Origin: an uncultured Streptococcus sp.
Lineage (GTDB): Bacteria; Bacillota; Bacilli; Lactobacillales; Streptococcaceae
Length of the DNA stretch: 64,000 bases
NCBI GenBank assembly: GCA_934196125.1
Contig: CAKPVT010000004.1
Location: 1 to 64,000, forward strand
Direction: 5' to 3'
In this document: in pieces, positions 1 through 10,117 of the stretch
Layout: every line of letters begins with the position of its first letter
Position numbering within the stretch: the first letter of the stretch is position 1
The notes under the pieces: generated by a model
Told to the model about the DNA's origin: nothing
Seen by the model: the letters and a program-made list of their open reading frames with translations, nothing else
Databases searched by the model: none
Translations under genes and position numbers: made by a program

Positions 1-114
1 ATTTTTTATGACAACAATAAACGTATCAAGACAAAATTAAAAGGACTTAGTCCTGTGCAATACAGAACTAAATCCTTACAATAATTAATTGTCCAACTTT
101 TTGGGGTCAGTACA
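1..114 (+). mobile_element. IS3-family insertion sequence, right end (orfB C-terminus and terminal repeat)
   Basis: Reading from base 1, the plus strand encodes the last 27 residues of an IS3-family orfB transposase (…YDNNKRIKTKLKGLSP…, stop at 82-84). This C-terminal motif is typical of IS150/IS861-like elements. It is followed by an IS3-type terminal repeat, GTCCAACTTTTTGGGGTCAG TACA, ending at about 114. The rest of the element lies left of the window. It sits inside a phzF-like gene, whose coding similarity stops where the repeat begins. The exact boundary and target duplication cannot be fixed without the other end. Confidence 0.85.
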
Positions 115-680
115 AATCTACGAGAGATACAATCATAATCATTACCTTTTTGTGTAACATGGAGGAGCAAACCGTCGAGCTTTACCATTTTGTCAAAATC
201 AGGCGTTAATCCTGCCAAATCAATGTTATCAGGCGTAATACAAAGTAAATCGCGTCCTATAAGGGCTTCAATCGGGCGTGTACCGATCACTTCTTGCATA
301 AGATTTGTAACTGGAACAGAAGCGAGCTGATAAGAAGGAAAGGTCATCTCATAACGCCCCTTATTTTGAACAACAGATAACTCACCTGACAAAGTGTCAA
401 ATGTAAGAATATCAGATGAGGGTGCGTAATACTGGAAAATAACGAATGCGGTTGCTAGAGTTGCATGACCACATAAACCAATCTCAGCTGTTGGCGTAAA
501 CCAACGCAAATGGTAATGATTTTGAGTTATTCTTACCGCAAAAGCCGTTTCTGAAAGATTGTTTTCACAGGCAATGTTGATCATAAGCTCATCAGGTAAC
601 CATTTATCTAAAATACAAACAGCTGCAGGATTTCCAGAAAAAATAGTATTTGTAAAAGCATCAACAGTATATTGTCTCAT
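115..680 (-). pseudogene. PhzF family isomerase, 3' end removed by IS insertion
   Basis: The first ~188 residues match the PhzF/diaminopimelate-epimerase-like fold: N-terminal YTVDAFTNTIFSGNPAAVC, then NNLSETAFA with the family's acidic catalytic residue, and GLCGHATLA. After YDCISR the usual second-domain motif (EDPVTGSAH) is missing. The frame instead runs into the IS3 end and stops at base 6, adding ~35 unrelated residues. Intact members have about 260-300 residues, so this is a truncated and probably inactive gene. The substrate of such PhzF homologues is generally unknown. It is transcribed leftwards, divergently from the nitroreductase remnant. Confidence 0.85.
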
Positions 681-844
681 TCTAATCTCCTTTTCCTTAT
701 TGTAAGAAAGGCTTTGAAGCTTGTCAAGGAAGTTCTTTAAATCAGATATTAGACTGATAATGTTATCGAATGAATAATATAGTTATGTTAAAAAAAGTTA
801 CATTTCTTTCCCAAAACTACTAAAAAAAGCTGTGAACTCTTTCA

Positions 845-858
845 AAAAATGTTAGAAT
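845..858 (+). promoter_or_regulatory. Probable extended -10 promoter of nitroreductase remnant
   Basis: TGTTAGAAT near 850-858 is an extended -10 (TG-N-TAGAAT) about 37 bases before the ATG at 895. No good -35 is visible. Confidence 0.4.
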
Positions 859-894
859 AGAGGAGCAGAGAATATTTTAGAAGGAAGTTCGCTT

Positions 895-1493
895 ATGAAG
901 TTTCTAGAATTAAACAAAAAGCGCTATGCCGTCAAAACTTTCAATGACAAACCAGTTTATAAGGATTACGAACAGCCATTGAAATCGCTACATTAGATCC
1001 AAGTGCTAATAATATCCAACCTTGGAAATTTGTTGTGGTAGAAGATAAAAAAGCCGAACTTGCTGAACATCTCCCAGAGATTAATAAAAAGTAAGTGGAG
1101 CAAGCACAGTACGTTGTAGCGATTTTTTCCGATACAGATTTGGTTCAACGTTCTCGCAAAATTGCTCGTATTGGTGTCAAATCATTGAGTAATGATATGT
1201 TAGGTTACTACATGGAAACCTTACCTGCTCGTTTTGCAGAATTTGACGACAAACGCAAAGGCGAATACCTTGCCCTTAACGCTGGAATTGTTGTCATGAA
1301 TCTTGTTTTGGCTTTGACTGACCAAGATATTTCATTAAATATTATTCTTGGTTTTGATAAGTCATCAACCAATGATATTCTAGAAATTGATAAACGTTTT
1401 CGTCCAGAGCTCTTAATCACTGTTGGTTATAACGATAATAAGCCTGAACCAAGTTATCGTTTGCCTGTTGACGAAATTATCGAACGTCGTTAA
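895..1493 (+). pseudogene. Nitroreductase family protein, broken by frameshift and stop
   Basis: The ATG at 895 has a good ribosome site (AGAAGGAAG) and opens MKFLELNKKRYAVKTFNDKPV, the FMN-binding start of NfsA/NfnB-like nitroreductases. Near 970 the frame shifts; the neighbouring frame continues TAIEIATLDPSANNIQPWKF, a family hallmark. A TAA at 1092-1094 then interrupts this frame, and the remaining 132 residues run from 1095 to 1493 (QAQYVVAIFSDTDLVQRS onward). Read through, the gene would be about 200 residues, the normal length. Two separate lesions make a functional oxidoreductase unlikely, unless one of them is a sequencing error. Confidence 0.85.
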
Positions 1494-1600
1494 GCGTACC
1501 GACTTTAATTTCATGCACCAAACTTGGTTTATTTGCTAGGCTGAGTTTGACAATACAGTAACATGAGTTTACCGATTTTTGGTGAATTCAAAGATAAAAC

Positions 1601-1635
1601 AAGGTAGCTTTTCTTTTTTGAGAAAAGCTACCTTT
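1601..1635. terminator. Strong hairpin between nitroreductase remnant and pepV
   Basis: AAGGTAGCTTTTCT and AGAAAAGCTACCTT form a near-perfect 14-bp stem with a 6-base T-rich loop. Only a short T tract follows before the pepV ribosome site, so it may be a terminator of the upstream unit or a leader structure of pepV. Confidence 0.6.
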
Positions 1636-1652
1636 ATGGAGGAGTTATAAGA

Positions 1653-3059
1653 ATGACAGTAGATTTTAAAACAGAAGTTGAAAAACGTAAAGATGCCATG
1701 CTGGAAGACCTCTTTGCTCTTTTGCGTATCAACTCAGAACGTGATGACAGCAAAGCTGACAAAGAACACCCATTTGGACCTGGTCCAGTAAAAGCTTTGG
1801 AACATTTCTTAGCTATGGCTGAACGTGATGGTTACAAAACACGTAACATTGATAACTATGCTGGTGATTTTGAATTTGGTGAAGGTGACGAAGTTCTCGG
1901 AATCTTTGCTCACTTAGACGTTGTGCCTGCAGGCAGCGGTTGGGATACTGACCCTTATGAGCCAGTTATCAAAGATGGACGCCTTTATGCGCGTGGGTCA
2001 TCTGATGATAAAGGTCCAACAATGGCATGTTACTATGCCCTAAAAATCATCAAAGAACTTGGTTTGACAGTATCTAAAAAAGTTCGTTTCATCGTTGGTA
2101 CTGATGAAGAATCAGGCTGGGGCGATATGGAATATTATTTTGCTCACAATGGCTTGAAAGACCCTGATTTTGGTTTCTCTCCAGATGCTGAATTCCCAAT
2201 TATCAATGGTGAAAAAGGAAATATCACAGAATTTCTACACTTTGCAGGTGACAATAACGGTGCCTTCACATTGAATAGTTTCGATGCTGGACTTCGTGAT
2301 AACATGGTGCCAGAATCAGCAACAGCTATCTTCACAGCTGACAACACTTTGGCTGAACTTCAAGAAAAATTAACAGCATACACAACAGCTGAAAACTTGA
2401 CTGCTGAACTTACTCAAGAAAGCGACGCTTTCCGTTTGACGGTTGTCGGAAAATCAGCTCACGGTTCAACACCAGAACTTGGTATCAATGGTGCAACATA
2501 CCTTGCTAAATTCCTTAACCAATTTGCTTTTGAAGGAGCTGCTAAAGCTTATCTTGAAACAGCAGCAAACGTTCTTCACGGTGATTTTGCAGGTGAGAAC
2601 CTTGGTGTTGCCTATACTGATGAAAAAATGGGCGCTCTTAGCATGAACGCTGGTGTTTTCAAATTTGACCGCAACTCAGATAACAATACAATTACTCTTA
2701 ACTTCCGTTACCCACAAGGTACAGATGCGCAAACTATCAAAGCTGAACTTGAAAAACTTAACGGTGTGACAAAAGTAACACTTTCAGATCACGAACACAC
2801 ACCACACTATGTTCCAGCTGATGACCCATTGGTTGCAACACTTCTTTCTGTTTACGAAAAACAAACAGGCTTGAAAGGTTACGAACAAGTTATCGGTGGT
2901 GGTACATTTGGACGCCTTCTTAAACGTGGTGTTGCTTTCGGTGCAATGTTTCCAGATTATGTCAATACAATGCACCAAGCAAATGAATTTGCCGACGTTG
3001 AAGACCTTTACCGTGCCGCAGCAATCTACGCCGAAGCACTTTACGAATTGATTAAATAA
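1653..3059 (+). CDS. pepV: Dipeptidase PepV
   Basis: The 468-residue protein is a cytosolic zinc dipeptidase of the M20 family that splits dipeptides imported by peptide transporters. Metal and catalytic motifs are visible: [12 protein letters not shown] (His ligand and adjacent Asp), [10 protein letters not shown] (bridging Asp), and [10 protein letters not shown] (catalytic Glu-Glu). The dimerisation-lid region lies in the middle, and a C-terminal TMHQANEF supplies the last His ligand. Length equals that of Lactobacillus and Streptococcus PepV. The start ATG follows GGAGGAG. It appears monocistronic, bounded by a hairpin on each side. Confidence 0.95.
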   Translation: MTVDFKTEVEKRKDAMLEDLFALLRINSERDDSKADKEHPFGPGPVKALEHFLAMAERDGYKTRNIDNYAGDFEFGEGDEVLGIFAHLDVVPAGSGWDTDPYEPVIKDGRLYARGSSDDKGPTMACYYALKIIKELGLTVSKKVRFIVGTDEESGWGDMEYYFAHNGLKDPDFGFSPDAEFPIINGEKGNITEFLHFAGDNNGAFTLNSFDAGLRDNMVPESATAIFTADNTLAELQEKLTAYTTAENLTAELTQESDAFRLTVVGKSAHGSTPELGINGATYLAKFLNQFAFEGAAKAYLETAANVLHGDFAGENLGVAYTDEKMGALSMNAGVFKFDRNSDNNTITLNFRYPQGTDAQTIKAELEKLNGVTKVTLSDHEHTPHYVPADDPLVATLLSVYEKQTGLKGYEQVIGGGTFGRLLKRGVAFGAMFPDYVNTMHQANEFADVEDLYRAAAIYAEALYELIK

Positions 3060-3073
3060 CCTTTGACAATGAC

Positions 3074-3115
3074 AAGAGGAGATTTTTACAACTTGTAATA
3101 ATCTCTTTCTTTATA
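3074..3115 (+). terminator. Terminator after pepV
   Basis: An interrupted inverted repeat (AAGAGGAGATTTTTACAA / TTGTAATAATCTCTTT) is followed by a T-rich stretch just after the pepV stop. Confidence 0.65.
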
Positions 3116-3148
3116 TTTGAAACCTTTGAAAAGTGGAAGGGGGGAGAA

Positions 3149-3733
3149 ATGGATACCATTGAACAATTAATTGCGGACATTATGGCAGATGAGCAAAATG
3201 CGACCTACACTCAACAGGGCATAAAGCCACTTTTTACTGTTCCAAAAACGGCTCGGATTAATATTGTCGGACAAGCTCCTGGCATTCGTGCGCAAGAGTC
3301 GGGTTTGTTTTGGAATGATCCAAGTGGTGATAATTTGCGAAAATGGCTGGGCGTTGACCGAGAAATATTTTACGCTTCTGGGCTTTTTGCGGTTGTACCA
3401 ATGGATTATTATTTTCCGGGAACGGGAAAATCAGGTGATTTGCCGCCACGAAAGGGCTTTGCTGAAAAGTGGCACAAACGAACCTTGGCTTTCGCACCAA
3501 ATATTGAATTACATATTTTGGTTGGCTCCTATGCACAGCGTTATTATTTGCAGCAGAAATCTTCTGCCACGTTGACAGAAACGGTAAAACATTATCGTGC
3601 CTATTTACCAGAATTTTTCCCTTTGGTACATCCCTCGCCTCGTAATAACCTCTGGCAAGCAAAAAATCCTTGGTTTGCAAAAGAAGTTATCCCAGATTTG
3701 CAAAAACACGTCAAAGAAATTCTTGAAAAATAG
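3149..3733 (+). CDS. Uracil-DNA glycosylase family protein (small, non-Ung type)
   Basis: The 194-residue protein belongs to the uracil-DNA glycosylase superfamily but not to the Ung family, which is encoded separately at 38330. The active-site strand is IVGQAPGIRAQESGLFWNDP and the C-terminal loop is LVHPSPRNN, matching the superfamily's GQxPG and HPSPxN motifs. A DNA-repair role, removing uracil or related bases, is inferred from the superfamily; its substrate is not known from sequence. A strong GGGGGGAG ribosome site precedes the ATG. It converges on mnmE and shares a terminator with it. Confidence 0.85.
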   Translation: MDTIEQLIADIMADEQNATYTQQGIKPLFTVPKTARINIVGQAPGIRAQESGLFWNDPSGDNLRKWLGVDREIFYASGLFAVVPMDYYFPGTGKSGDLPPRKGFAEKWHKRTLAFAPNIELHILVGSYAQRYYLQQKSSATLTETVKHYRAYLPEFFPLVHPSPRNNLWQAKNPWFAKEVIPDLQKHVKEILEK

Positions 3734-3735
3734 AC

Positions 3736-3769
3736 AAAAAAACTTCACCAATTTTTGGTGAAGTTTTTT
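3736..3769. terminator. Bidirectional terminator between UDG-family gene and mnmE
   Basis: A-rich AACTTCACCA and TGGTGAAGTTTTTT form a 10-bp stem with a 5-base loop. It has A and T tracts on either side, so it can serve both convergent genes, and it overlaps the mnmE stop codon. Confidence 0.9.
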
Positions 3770-5141
3770 ATTTCCCAAGACAGAATTGACTAAAGAGTTT
3801 TGTGATTAATTCATCAGGTGCTGCATCACCTGTGATTTCACCGAGAATTTCCCAGCAACGTGTTAAATCAATTTGAAGAAGATCAACAGGCATTCCTCGT
3901 TCAAGCCCTTCATTGACGGCTCGCAAACTTTGCACCGCTTTTTCAATCAATGAAATATGGCGAGCATTTGAAAGATAAGTTGCATCTTTTTCAACAATAC
4001 CAGCATTATCAAAGAAAAGTTGGTTAATACGTTCTTCAATCACGTCGATATTTTGATTTTTAAGAACGGAAATGCGAATGACATCATCTGGCAACTGGTC
4101 AGCTTCGATTTTTTCTGGTAAATCCGTTTTATTAAGGAGAATAATGCGGTTGCTATCTTTGCTAAGTTCCAAAAGTGCACGGTCTTGGTCAGTCAAAGGT
4201 TCAGAACTATTGAGCACAAGAAGAACAAGGTCAGCTTCCTCAAGGGCTTTTTTCGAACGTTCCACACCGATTTTTTCAACCACATCATCTGTTTCGCGGA
4301 TACCAGCTGTATCAACAAGTTTCAAAGGTACACCTTTGATATTGACATATTCTTCAATCACATCACGGGTTGTTCCCTCAATATCAGTAACGATAGCCTT
4401 ATCTTCGCGTAACAGATTGTTAAGCAAACTTGATTTACCAACATTTGGACGACCGATGATAGCAGTAGATAAGCCTTCGCGCAGAATTTTGCCACGTTTT
4501 GCAGTACGTAATAGATTTTCCAAAAGTTCTTGGAATTCTTGTGTTTTTTCGCGAATCAAAGCCGTCGTCATTTCTTCCACGTCGTCATATTCAGGGTAGT
4601 CGATATTGACCTCGACTTGAGCTAAGGTATTTAGAATTTCTTGGCGCGTGTCATTGATTAATTGTGACAATGCCCCATCAAGTTGTTTTACCGCAATATT
4701 CATGGCTTTGTCTGTTTTCGCACGGATAATATCCATAACGGCTTCCGCTTGTGTCAAGTCAACACGACCATTCAAGAAAGCACGTTTGGTAAATTCACCA
4801 GATTCAGCAAGACGAGCCCCTTGGCGCAAGACAAGTTGCAAAATTTCATTTGTCACGGCAACACCGCCGTGCGTATTAATCTCCACGACATTCTCGCAGG
4901 TAAAGGTTTTTGGCGCAAGCATCACAGACACCATAACCTCATCAAGTACTTCATCAGTATTAGGGTCAACAATGTGACCGTAATTAATCGTATGTGAAGC
5001 AACCTTGTTAAGGTCTTTACCACGATAGACTTTTTGCGCAATAGCTAACGCTTCCGTTCCAGAAAGTCTTACAATCCCGATTGCACCCTCACCAAGCGGC
5101 GTAGAAATCGCAGCAATCGTATCAAATTCATTTGTAATCAT
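3768..5141 (-). CDS. mnmE: tRNA modification GTPase MnmE (TrmE)
   Basis: This 457-residue protein works with MnmG to make 5-carboxymethylaminomethyl-uridine at the wobble base of certain tRNAs. It has an N-terminal folate-binding domain ([21 protein letters not shown]), a helical domain, and an inserted Ras-like G domain with P-loop [13 protein letters not shown] and NKTD. Family members end in the redox-active C-[GLIVK]-G-K motif; here the protein ends FCLGK, so the cysteine is kept. Length is normal. It is a single-gene unit, with its terminator shared with the convergent gene on the other strand. Confidence 0.97.
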   Translation of the reverse strand: MITNEFDTIAAISTPLGEGAIGIVRLSGTEALAIAQKVYRGKDLNKVASHTINYGHIVDPNTDEVLDEVMVSVMLAPKTFTCENVVEINTHGGVAVTNEILQLVLRQGARLAESGEFTKRAFLNGRVDLTQAEAVMDIIRAKTDKAMNIAVKQLDGALSQLINDTRQEILNTLAQVEVNIDYPEYDDVEEMTTALIREKTQEFQELLENLLRTAKRGKILREGLSTAIIGRPNVGKSSLLNNLLREDKAIVTDIEGTTRDVIEEYVNIKGVPLKLVDTAGIRETDDVVEKIGVERSKKALEEADLVLLVLNSSEPLTDQDRALLELSKDSNRIILLNKTDLPEKIEADQLPDDVIRISVLKNQNIDVIEERINQLFFDNAGIVEKDATYLSNARHISLIEKAVQSLRAVNEGLERGMPVDLLQIDLTRCWEILGEITGDAAPDELITKLFSQFCLGK

Positions 5142-5343
5142 TGCTATTCTTCCTATCTATATGTCAAAGTTATTCTTTGAAAATAATCTTAGTTAATTGT
5201 AACGCAAAACATTTTTTCTAGCAATAGACGAGTGCCATTGCAATAATTTTTGATAAAATCAGCTAAAGAATTTACCAAAAACACTGAAACACCAAAACAA
5301 TTAAGTCCGATTAAAATCATTGTGGTAAAAACACCCTAAATCA

Positions 5344-5352
5344 TGATATAAT
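5344..5352 (+). promoter_or_regulatory. Extended -10 promoter of rpiA
   Basis: TGATATAAT is a consensus extended -10 (TG-N-TATAAT) 54 bases before the rpiA ATG. The rest of the 264-bp gap shows no gene. Confidence 0.6.
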
Positions 5353-5405
5353 AGTTATTTGGAAATAGGAATTATTGACAATAATACATCAATGGTGAGG
5401 TAGCT

Positions 5406-6080
5406 ATGGAAAAACTCAAAAAATTGGCTGGTGTCACAGCCGCTCAGTACGTCAAAGATGGTATGGTTGTTGGGCTTGGAACAGGTTCAACAGCATACTT
5501 TTTTGTTGAAGAAATTGGTCGCCGCATGAAAGAAGAAGGACTCAAAGTTGTCGGCGTAACAACTTCAAGCCAAACAACTGTACAAGCAGAAGGGCTTGGG
5601 ATTCCTTTGAAAGCTGTTGATGACATTGATGTTATCGATGTTACCGTTGACGGTGCAGATGAAGTCGACACTAACTTCAACGGTATCAAAGGCGGTGGTG
5701 GCGCCCTTCTTATGGAAAAAATCGTTGCCACACCAACCAAAGAATACATCTGGGTTGTTGACGAATCAAAAATGGTCGATAAACTCGGTGCCTTCAAATT
5801 GCCAGTCGAAGTGGTTCAATATGGTGCAGACCGTATTTTCCGTGAGTTCGAGAAAAAAGGTTACAAACCATCATATCGCATGGCAAACGGTGAACGCTTT
5901 GTGACTGATATGAAAAATTATATCATCGACCTTGACCTTGGCGTTATTGAAAATCCTGTCGAACTTGGCAAAGAATTGAAAGCCATGGTCGGCGTTGTTG
6001 AACATGGTCTCTTCAACGGTATGGTCAATAAAGTTATCGTTGCAGGTAAAGACGGTGTCAACATTTTAGAAGCTAAATAA
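5406..6080 (+). CDS. rpiA: Ribose-5-phosphate isomerase A
   Basis: The 224-residue enzyme interconverts ribose 5-phosphate and ribulose 5-phosphate in the pentose phosphate pathway. Motifs are [16 protein letters not shown] (phosphate loop), DGADEVD and [12 protein letters not shown] (catalytic Asp, Glu and Lys), and [11 protein letters not shown]. The length matches RpiA. It starts at ATG after TGGTGAGG. The neighbours deoB and punA also act on ribose phosphates, which fits a nucleoside-salvage cluster, but a terminator-like hairpin separates rpiA from deoB. Confidence 0.97.
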   Translation: MEKLKKLAGVTAAQYVKDGMVVGLGTGSTAYFFVEEIGRRMKEEGLKVVGVTTSSQTTVQAEGLGIPLKAVDDIDVIDVTVDGADEVDTNFNGIKGGGGALLMEKIVATPTKEYIWVVDESKMVDKLGAFKLPVEVVQYGADRIFREFEKKGYKPSYRMANGERFVTDMKNYIIDLDLGVIENPVELGKELKAMVGVVEHGLFNGMVNKVIVAGKDGVNILEAK

Positions 6081-6089
6081 TGATTTCAG

Positions 6090-6133
6090 CAGGAGGAATT
6101 AACAGTTACCATAACTGAATCTTCTCCTGTTTA
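6090..6133 (+). terminator. Terminator-like hairpin after rpiA
   Basis: CAGGAG…CTCCTG encloses an inner CAGTT/AACTG arm and is followed by TTTAC. The remainder of the gap to deoB contains a further GGGTG/CACCC dyad near 6200-6226, of unknown role. Confidence 0.5.
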
Positions 6134-6238
6134 CTATGTTATATTGATTAATTATTATTTCTAATCACTTGACTTAGATATTAAGAGATTAGGAGGTTTT
6201 GGGTGTCAACCGTAACCACCCTAGATTAGGAAAAAATT

Positions 6239-7450
6239 ATGTCAACATTTAATCGTATTCACCTTGTAGTTTTAGATTCTGTCGGAATTGGTGCAGCACC
6301 AGATGCTAACAATTTTGTTAATGCTGGTGTGCCAGATGGTGCTTCAGATACCCTTGGCCATATTTCAAAAACAGTCGGATTAACTGTTCCAAATATGGCG
6401 AAAATTGGTCTTGGAAATATTCTTCGTGAAGCACCTCTAAAAACAGTGCCGGCAGAAGCGCAACCAAGTGGCTATGCGACAAAATTAGAAGAAGTATCAC
6501 GTGGAAAAGATACCATGACAGGTCACTGGGAAATTATGGGGCTTAACATTACAGAGCCTTTTGATACTTTCTTTGAAGGATTTCCAGAAGAAATTTTAAC
6601 AAAAATAGAAGAGTTTTCAGGGCGTAAAATCATTCGTGAAGCCAACAAACCTTATTCAGGAACACAAGTTATCGCTGACTTTGGTGAACGTCAAATGAAG
6701 ACAGGTGAATTGATTGTTTACACTTCAGCTGACCCAGTACTTCAAATCGCAGCACACGAAGATATTGTTCCACTTGACGAACTTTATAAAATCTGTGAAT
6801 TTGCTCGTTCTATTACATTAGAACGTCCAAGTTTGCTTGGTCGAATCATTGCTCGTCCATATGTTGGTGAGCCTGGTAATTTCACACGTACAGCTAACCG
6901 TCGTGACTATGCTTTATCACCATTTGCACCAACAGTGCTTAATAAATTAGCTGACGCAGGTATTCCGACGTACGGTGTCGGAAAAATCAATGATATTTTC
7001 AATGGTTCAGGTATTACAAACGACATGGGGCACAATAAATCAAATATGCACGGTGTTGATACCTTGATTAAGACCTTGCAATTGCCAGAATTTACAAAAG
7101 GATTATCATTTACAAACCTTGTTGATTTTGATGCCATGTATGGTCACCGTCGTAATGCCGCAGGTTACCGTGATTGTCTAGAAGAATTTGACAATCGTTT
7201 GCCTGAAATCATGGAAACTATGAAATCAGATGACCTTCTTTTAATCACAGCAGACCACGGTAATGACCCAACTTACACAGGAACAGACCACACACGTGAA
7301 TACATTCCATTATTGGCTTACAGCCCATCATTTAAAGGAAATGGTGTCTTACCAGTCGGACATTTTGCTGATATTTCAGCAACAATCGCTGAAAACTTTG
7401 GTGTTGAGACAGCTATGATTGGTCAATCTTTCCTAGAAAAATTAGTATAA
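6239..7450 (+). CDS. deoB: Phosphopentomutase
   Basis: The 403-residue cytosolic enzyme converts ribose or deoxyribose 1-phosphate to the 5-phosphate, linking nucleoside phosphorolysis to central metabolism. It belongs to the alkaline-phosphatase superfamily. The metal-site motif [15 protein letters not shown] opens the protein, [12 protein letters not shown] carries the phosphorylated Thr, and [19 protein letters not shown] holds the second set of metal ligands. It is 9 bases from punA and surely cotranscribed with it. Confidence 0.97.
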   Translation: MSTFNRIHLVVLDSVGIGAAPDANNFVNAGVPDGASDTLGHISKTVGLTVPNMAKIGLGNILREAPLKTVPAEAQPSGYATKLEEVSRGKDTMTGHWEIMGLNITEPFDTFFEGFPEEILTKIEEFSGRKIIREANKPYSGTQVIADFGERQMKTGELIVYTSADPVLQIAAHEDIVPLDELYKICEFARSITLERPSLLGRIIARPYVGEPGNFTRTANRRDYALSPFAPTVLNKLADAGIPTYGVGKINDIFNGSGITNDMGHNKSNMHGVDTLIKTLQLPEFTKGLSFTNLVDFDAMYGHRRNAAGYRDCLEEFDNRLPEIMETMKSDDLLLITADHGNDPTYTGTDHTREYIPLLAYSPSFKGNGVLPVGHFADISATIAENFGVETAMIGQSFLEKLV

Positions 7451-7459
7451 GAGGTGCAT

Positions 7460-8272
7460 ATGGCAACAATTATTGAAAAAATTGAAGAAGCTCGTCAGTT
7501 CTTGGTATCACAAAGTTGTGACGCTCCTGAATTTGGCTTGATTTTAGGGTCAGGTCTTGGCGAACTTGCCGAAGAAATTAAAAATGCTGTTGTAATTCCC
7601 TATGAAAAAATTCCTAATTGGGGAAAATCAACAGTAGCAGGACACGCTGGACAATTGGTTTATGGTGACCTTGGTGAACACAAAGTCATTGCTCTTCAAG
7701 GACGTTTTCATTTTTACGAAGGAAATCCAATGGAATTAGTGACTTTCCCAGTTCGTGTCATGAAAGCTCTTGGTTGTAAAGGACTTATCGTGACAAATGC
7801 AGCTGGCGGAATTGGCTTTGGTCCAGGAACATTAATGGCAATTTCAGACCATATTAATATGACAGGGCAGAACCCATTGATTGGTGCGAATCTTGATGAC
7901 TTTGGACCACGTTTCCCAGATATGTCAGATGCTTATACGGCTGAGTATCGTGATACTGCTCACAAAGTCGCTGAAAAAATCGGTATCAAACTTGATGAAG
8001 GTGTTTATCTTGGGGTTTCTGGACCATGTTACGAAACACCTGCCGAAATTCGTGCCTTCCAAACTCTTGGAGCTGATGCGGTTGGGATGTCAACAGTTCC
8101 AGAAGTCATCGTTGCTGCTCATTCAGGTTTGAAAGTTTTAGGAATTTCAGCCATCACAAACCATGCCGCAGGTTTCCAAAGTTCACTTAATCATGAAGAA
8201 GTTGTTGCTGTTACACAACAAATCAAAGAGGATTTTAAAACCCTAGTTAAGGCTGTCTTGGCAGAATTGTAA
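7460..8272 (+). CDS. punA: Purine-nucleoside phosphorylase (PNP family I, PunA)
   Basis: This trimeric-type phosphorylase splits purine nucleosides to base and ribose 1-phosphate. It shows GLILGSGLGELAEEI (phosphate site), ALQGRFHFYEGNP, VTNAAGGIG, GVSGPCYETPAEIRA and GISAITNHAAG, all classical for the family. I chose the ATG at 7460 because GAGGTG just upstream is its ribosome site; a GTG at 7454 lies inside that site. The deoB product chain (ribose 1-P to ribose 5-P) follows directly. A second, hexameric-type phosphorylase (deoD) lies at 11025. Confidence 0.95.
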   Translation: MATIIEKIEEARQFLVSQSCDAPEFGLILGSGLGELAEEIKNAVVIPYEKIPNWGKSTVAGHAGQLVYGDLGEHKVIALQGRFHFYEGNPMELVTFPVRVMKALGCKGLIVTNAAGGIGFGPGTLMAISDHINMTGQNPLIGANLDDFGPRFPDMSDAYTAEYRDTAHKVAEKIGIKLDEGVYLGVSGPCYETPAEIRAFQTLGADAVGMSTVPEVIVAAHSGLKVLGISAITNHAAGFQSSLNHEEVVAVTQQIKEDFKTLVKAVLAEL

Positions 8273-8323
8273 GTCAATACTAAAACTTAGTATTATCATA
8301 CTAAAATTAGAAAGTGGTGTCAG

Positions 8324-9028
8324 ATGCGAATTCATTTTATCGTTCACGAAGCTTTTGCAGCACCAGGTGCTTACTATGATTGGGCTATTAAACGTGGTCA
8401 TGATGTGACAATGACAAAACTTTACCAAGGCGAAAAATTGCCAAAAGATAGTTCTGGTATCGACCTACTAATTGTTATGGGTGGACCACAAAGCCCACGA
8501 ACAACAGTAGCAGAATGTCCTCATTTTGATGCACAGACTGAAATCTCGCTTATCAAAGAAGCTATTTCACAAGATAAACGAGTTCTTGGTATTTGTTTAG
8601 GAGCTCAATTGCTAGGTGAAGCCTACGGAGCATCTGTTGAAAGAAGCCCAGAAAAAGAAATTGGAAATTATCCAATCACATTAACAGAAGTTGGTTTAGC
8701 AAATTGTAATCTTTCGCATATTGGAACATCTGCAATTGTTGGACACTGGCATGGCGATATGCCTGGTTTGACACCACAAGCCAAAATTCTTGCAACTAGT
8801 CAAGGTTGCCCACGACAAATTGTCAAATACAGTAATAAACACTATGCTTTCCAATGCCATTTAGAGTTTTCAAAACCATTGATTGAAGCACTTTTGGCAG
8901 AAGAAGTTGATTATGATGAACAAGTTAAGACACAGTCATACCTTCAAGCCGCAAATGAAATGCTAGCTTATGATTATTCAGAAATGAATCATATTTTAGA
9001 GCAATTTTTAGATGCTTTCACAAAATAA
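8324..9028 (+). CDS. Class I glutamine amidotransferase-like protein
   Basis: The 234-residue protein resembles the glutaminase domain of GMP synthase. It has the nucleophile elbow GICLGAQLLGEA (Cys in G-x-C-x-G) and a catalytic His-x-Glu in FQCHLEF. No synthetase domain is attached and none is adjacent, so the amide acceptor is unknown; such free-standing proteins are usually annotated as type 1 glutamine amidotransferases. A small ATACTAA-N3-TTAGTAT dyad lies between punA and this gene. Its end overlaps the start of the broken clcA by 17 bases. Confidence 0.85.
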   Translation: MRIHFIVHEAFAAPGAYYDWAIKRGHDVTMTKLYQGEKLPKDSSGIDLLIVMGGPQSPRTTVAECPHFDAQTEISLIKEAISQDKRVLGICLGAQLLGEAYGASVERSPEKEIGNYPITLTEVGLANCNLSHIGTSAIVGHWHGDMPGLTPQAKILATSQGCPRQIVKYSNKHYAFQCHLEFSKPLIEALLAEEVDYDEQVKTQSYLQAANEMLAYDYSEMNHILEQFLDAFTK

Positions 9029-9645
9029 AAGATTTAACTCTAAAGCTTATTGCTTACTCTTTGGTACAGCCCTTCTTTTGACTAGTCTAGTAGCAGGAGT
9101 AGGCGGTATTTTACTTCATGACTTATTAGAATTGGTTGAATGGATGATTTTTGATCATGGGGAAAGTACAGGCGCGCAACCTGTCACAAACCTACAATTT
9201 ATTATCATCTTATTAGCTGGTATTATTTCAGCGTTTATTTGGTTTGTTTTGCAAGATAAAAATCGTCAAATCATTTCAATCAAATCACAGCTAAAAGCTA
9301 CTGATGACAGCAAACGTCCGATACTTTGGATACACTTGATACATATATTGGATGATTAGCAGAAATATAAAGAGTGCGATTTTAATTAATTATTAGGGGA
9401 GAAGGAGAATGTGTCCCGAAAACTTTTAGTTGGCTTGGACTGAACGAAGTGAGGGAAAGGCTACTAAAACGTCGAGGGGCAATGGGAGCGAAGTGCACAC
9501 TTATCTTTTGAACTTTTATTTTGTATAGGACATTAAAGTATACTTATTTGTCCTATGATAGAATTTGTAGTACAATAGATTTAGTATATAGGTCATATAA
9601 GTTGGGCATAATAATGTATTGTAATAACTAGAAATGAGGGAATGA

Positions 9646-9906
9646 ATGAAAGTCAAATTTGGAAAATTATTTGGATGGATTGTCTTAGATATATTTGTGG
9701 TTGGAGTAGTTGAGGACTTCAATTTACTTTCTTTTCTTCTTGAAAGTATTACCTATAATTTTACTGATTTTTCCTTTTTAGGATTGATTGCTGGAGTGGT
9801 AGGGATTGTTTCTTCAATCTGGTTATTTTTAATGGCAGTTTGTTTTATTATTCTCAGTTGGCAACAATTAAAAAGTTGTTTTCAGAAAAGAGCAGATGAT
9901 AAATGA
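9646..9906 (+). CDS. Small membrane protein of unknown function, in the inserted fragment
   Basis: This 86-residue protein has two hydrophobic segments (about residues 5-35 and 47-72) and a basic C-terminal tail. I do not recognise a family. It starts at ATG after GAGGGAATG, and its stop overlaps the start of the resolvase fragment (ATGA), so the two were once a coupled pair. It is probably cargo of the mobile fragment. Whether it is still expressed inside clcA is unknown. Confidence 0.5.
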   Translation: MKVKFGKLFGWIVLDIFVVGVVEDFNLLSFLLESITYNFTDFSFLGLIAGVVGIVSSIWLFLMAVCFIILSWQQLKSCFQKRADDK

Positions 9907-10117
9907 CTAAAATTGGGTATGTACGTGTTAGTAGCAAAGAACAGAACTTAGTTCGGCAATTACAAGCGTTATAAGGAATTTCTAAGGTCTTTTCAGACAA
10001 ATTAAGCGGTCAATCGGTAGAACGTCCACAATTACAAGCTATGCTTAACTATATTCGTGAAGGGGATATTGTTGTTACTGAATTAGATCGATTAGGACAA
10101 GGACAGAATAATTTTTT
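9903..10117 (+). pseudogene. Serine resolvase, N-terminal fragment with internal stop
   Basis: The reading frame opens TKIGYVRVSSKEQNL, the catalytic-serine motif (YxRVSs) of small serine resolvases of the Tn3/plasmid type. It continues SDKLSGQSVERPQLQAML and TELDRLG. A TAA follows QLQAL at about residue 24, and the frame ends at the junction with clcA, so the C-terminal half and the DNA-binding helix-turn-helix are absent. It cannot be active. Confidence 0.85.

Larger units (their letters stand above)
9351..10117. mobile_element. Inserted mobile DNA fragment inside clcA
   Basis: The clcA reading frame is cleanly interrupted between …HLIHIL and LQVASVGAG. The insert carries a small membrane-protein gene and the N-terminal part of a plasmid/transposon resolvase. 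It also has a long imperfect hairpin (TTTTAGTTGGCTT at 9424-9436 with AAGGCTACTAAAA at 9457-9469). I see no transposase and no clear target duplication, so it looks like a plasmid or transposon scrap and not a complete element. 9360-9645 holds no gene. Confidence 0.75.

Noticed and set aside
4072..4977. Open frames on the plus strand opposite mnmE
   Set aside because: Serine-rich shadow translations of a well-conserved gene, with no ribosome sites.
6090..6238. Possible riboswitch before deoB
   Set aside because: Some dyads are present, but no known riboswitch core could be recognised.
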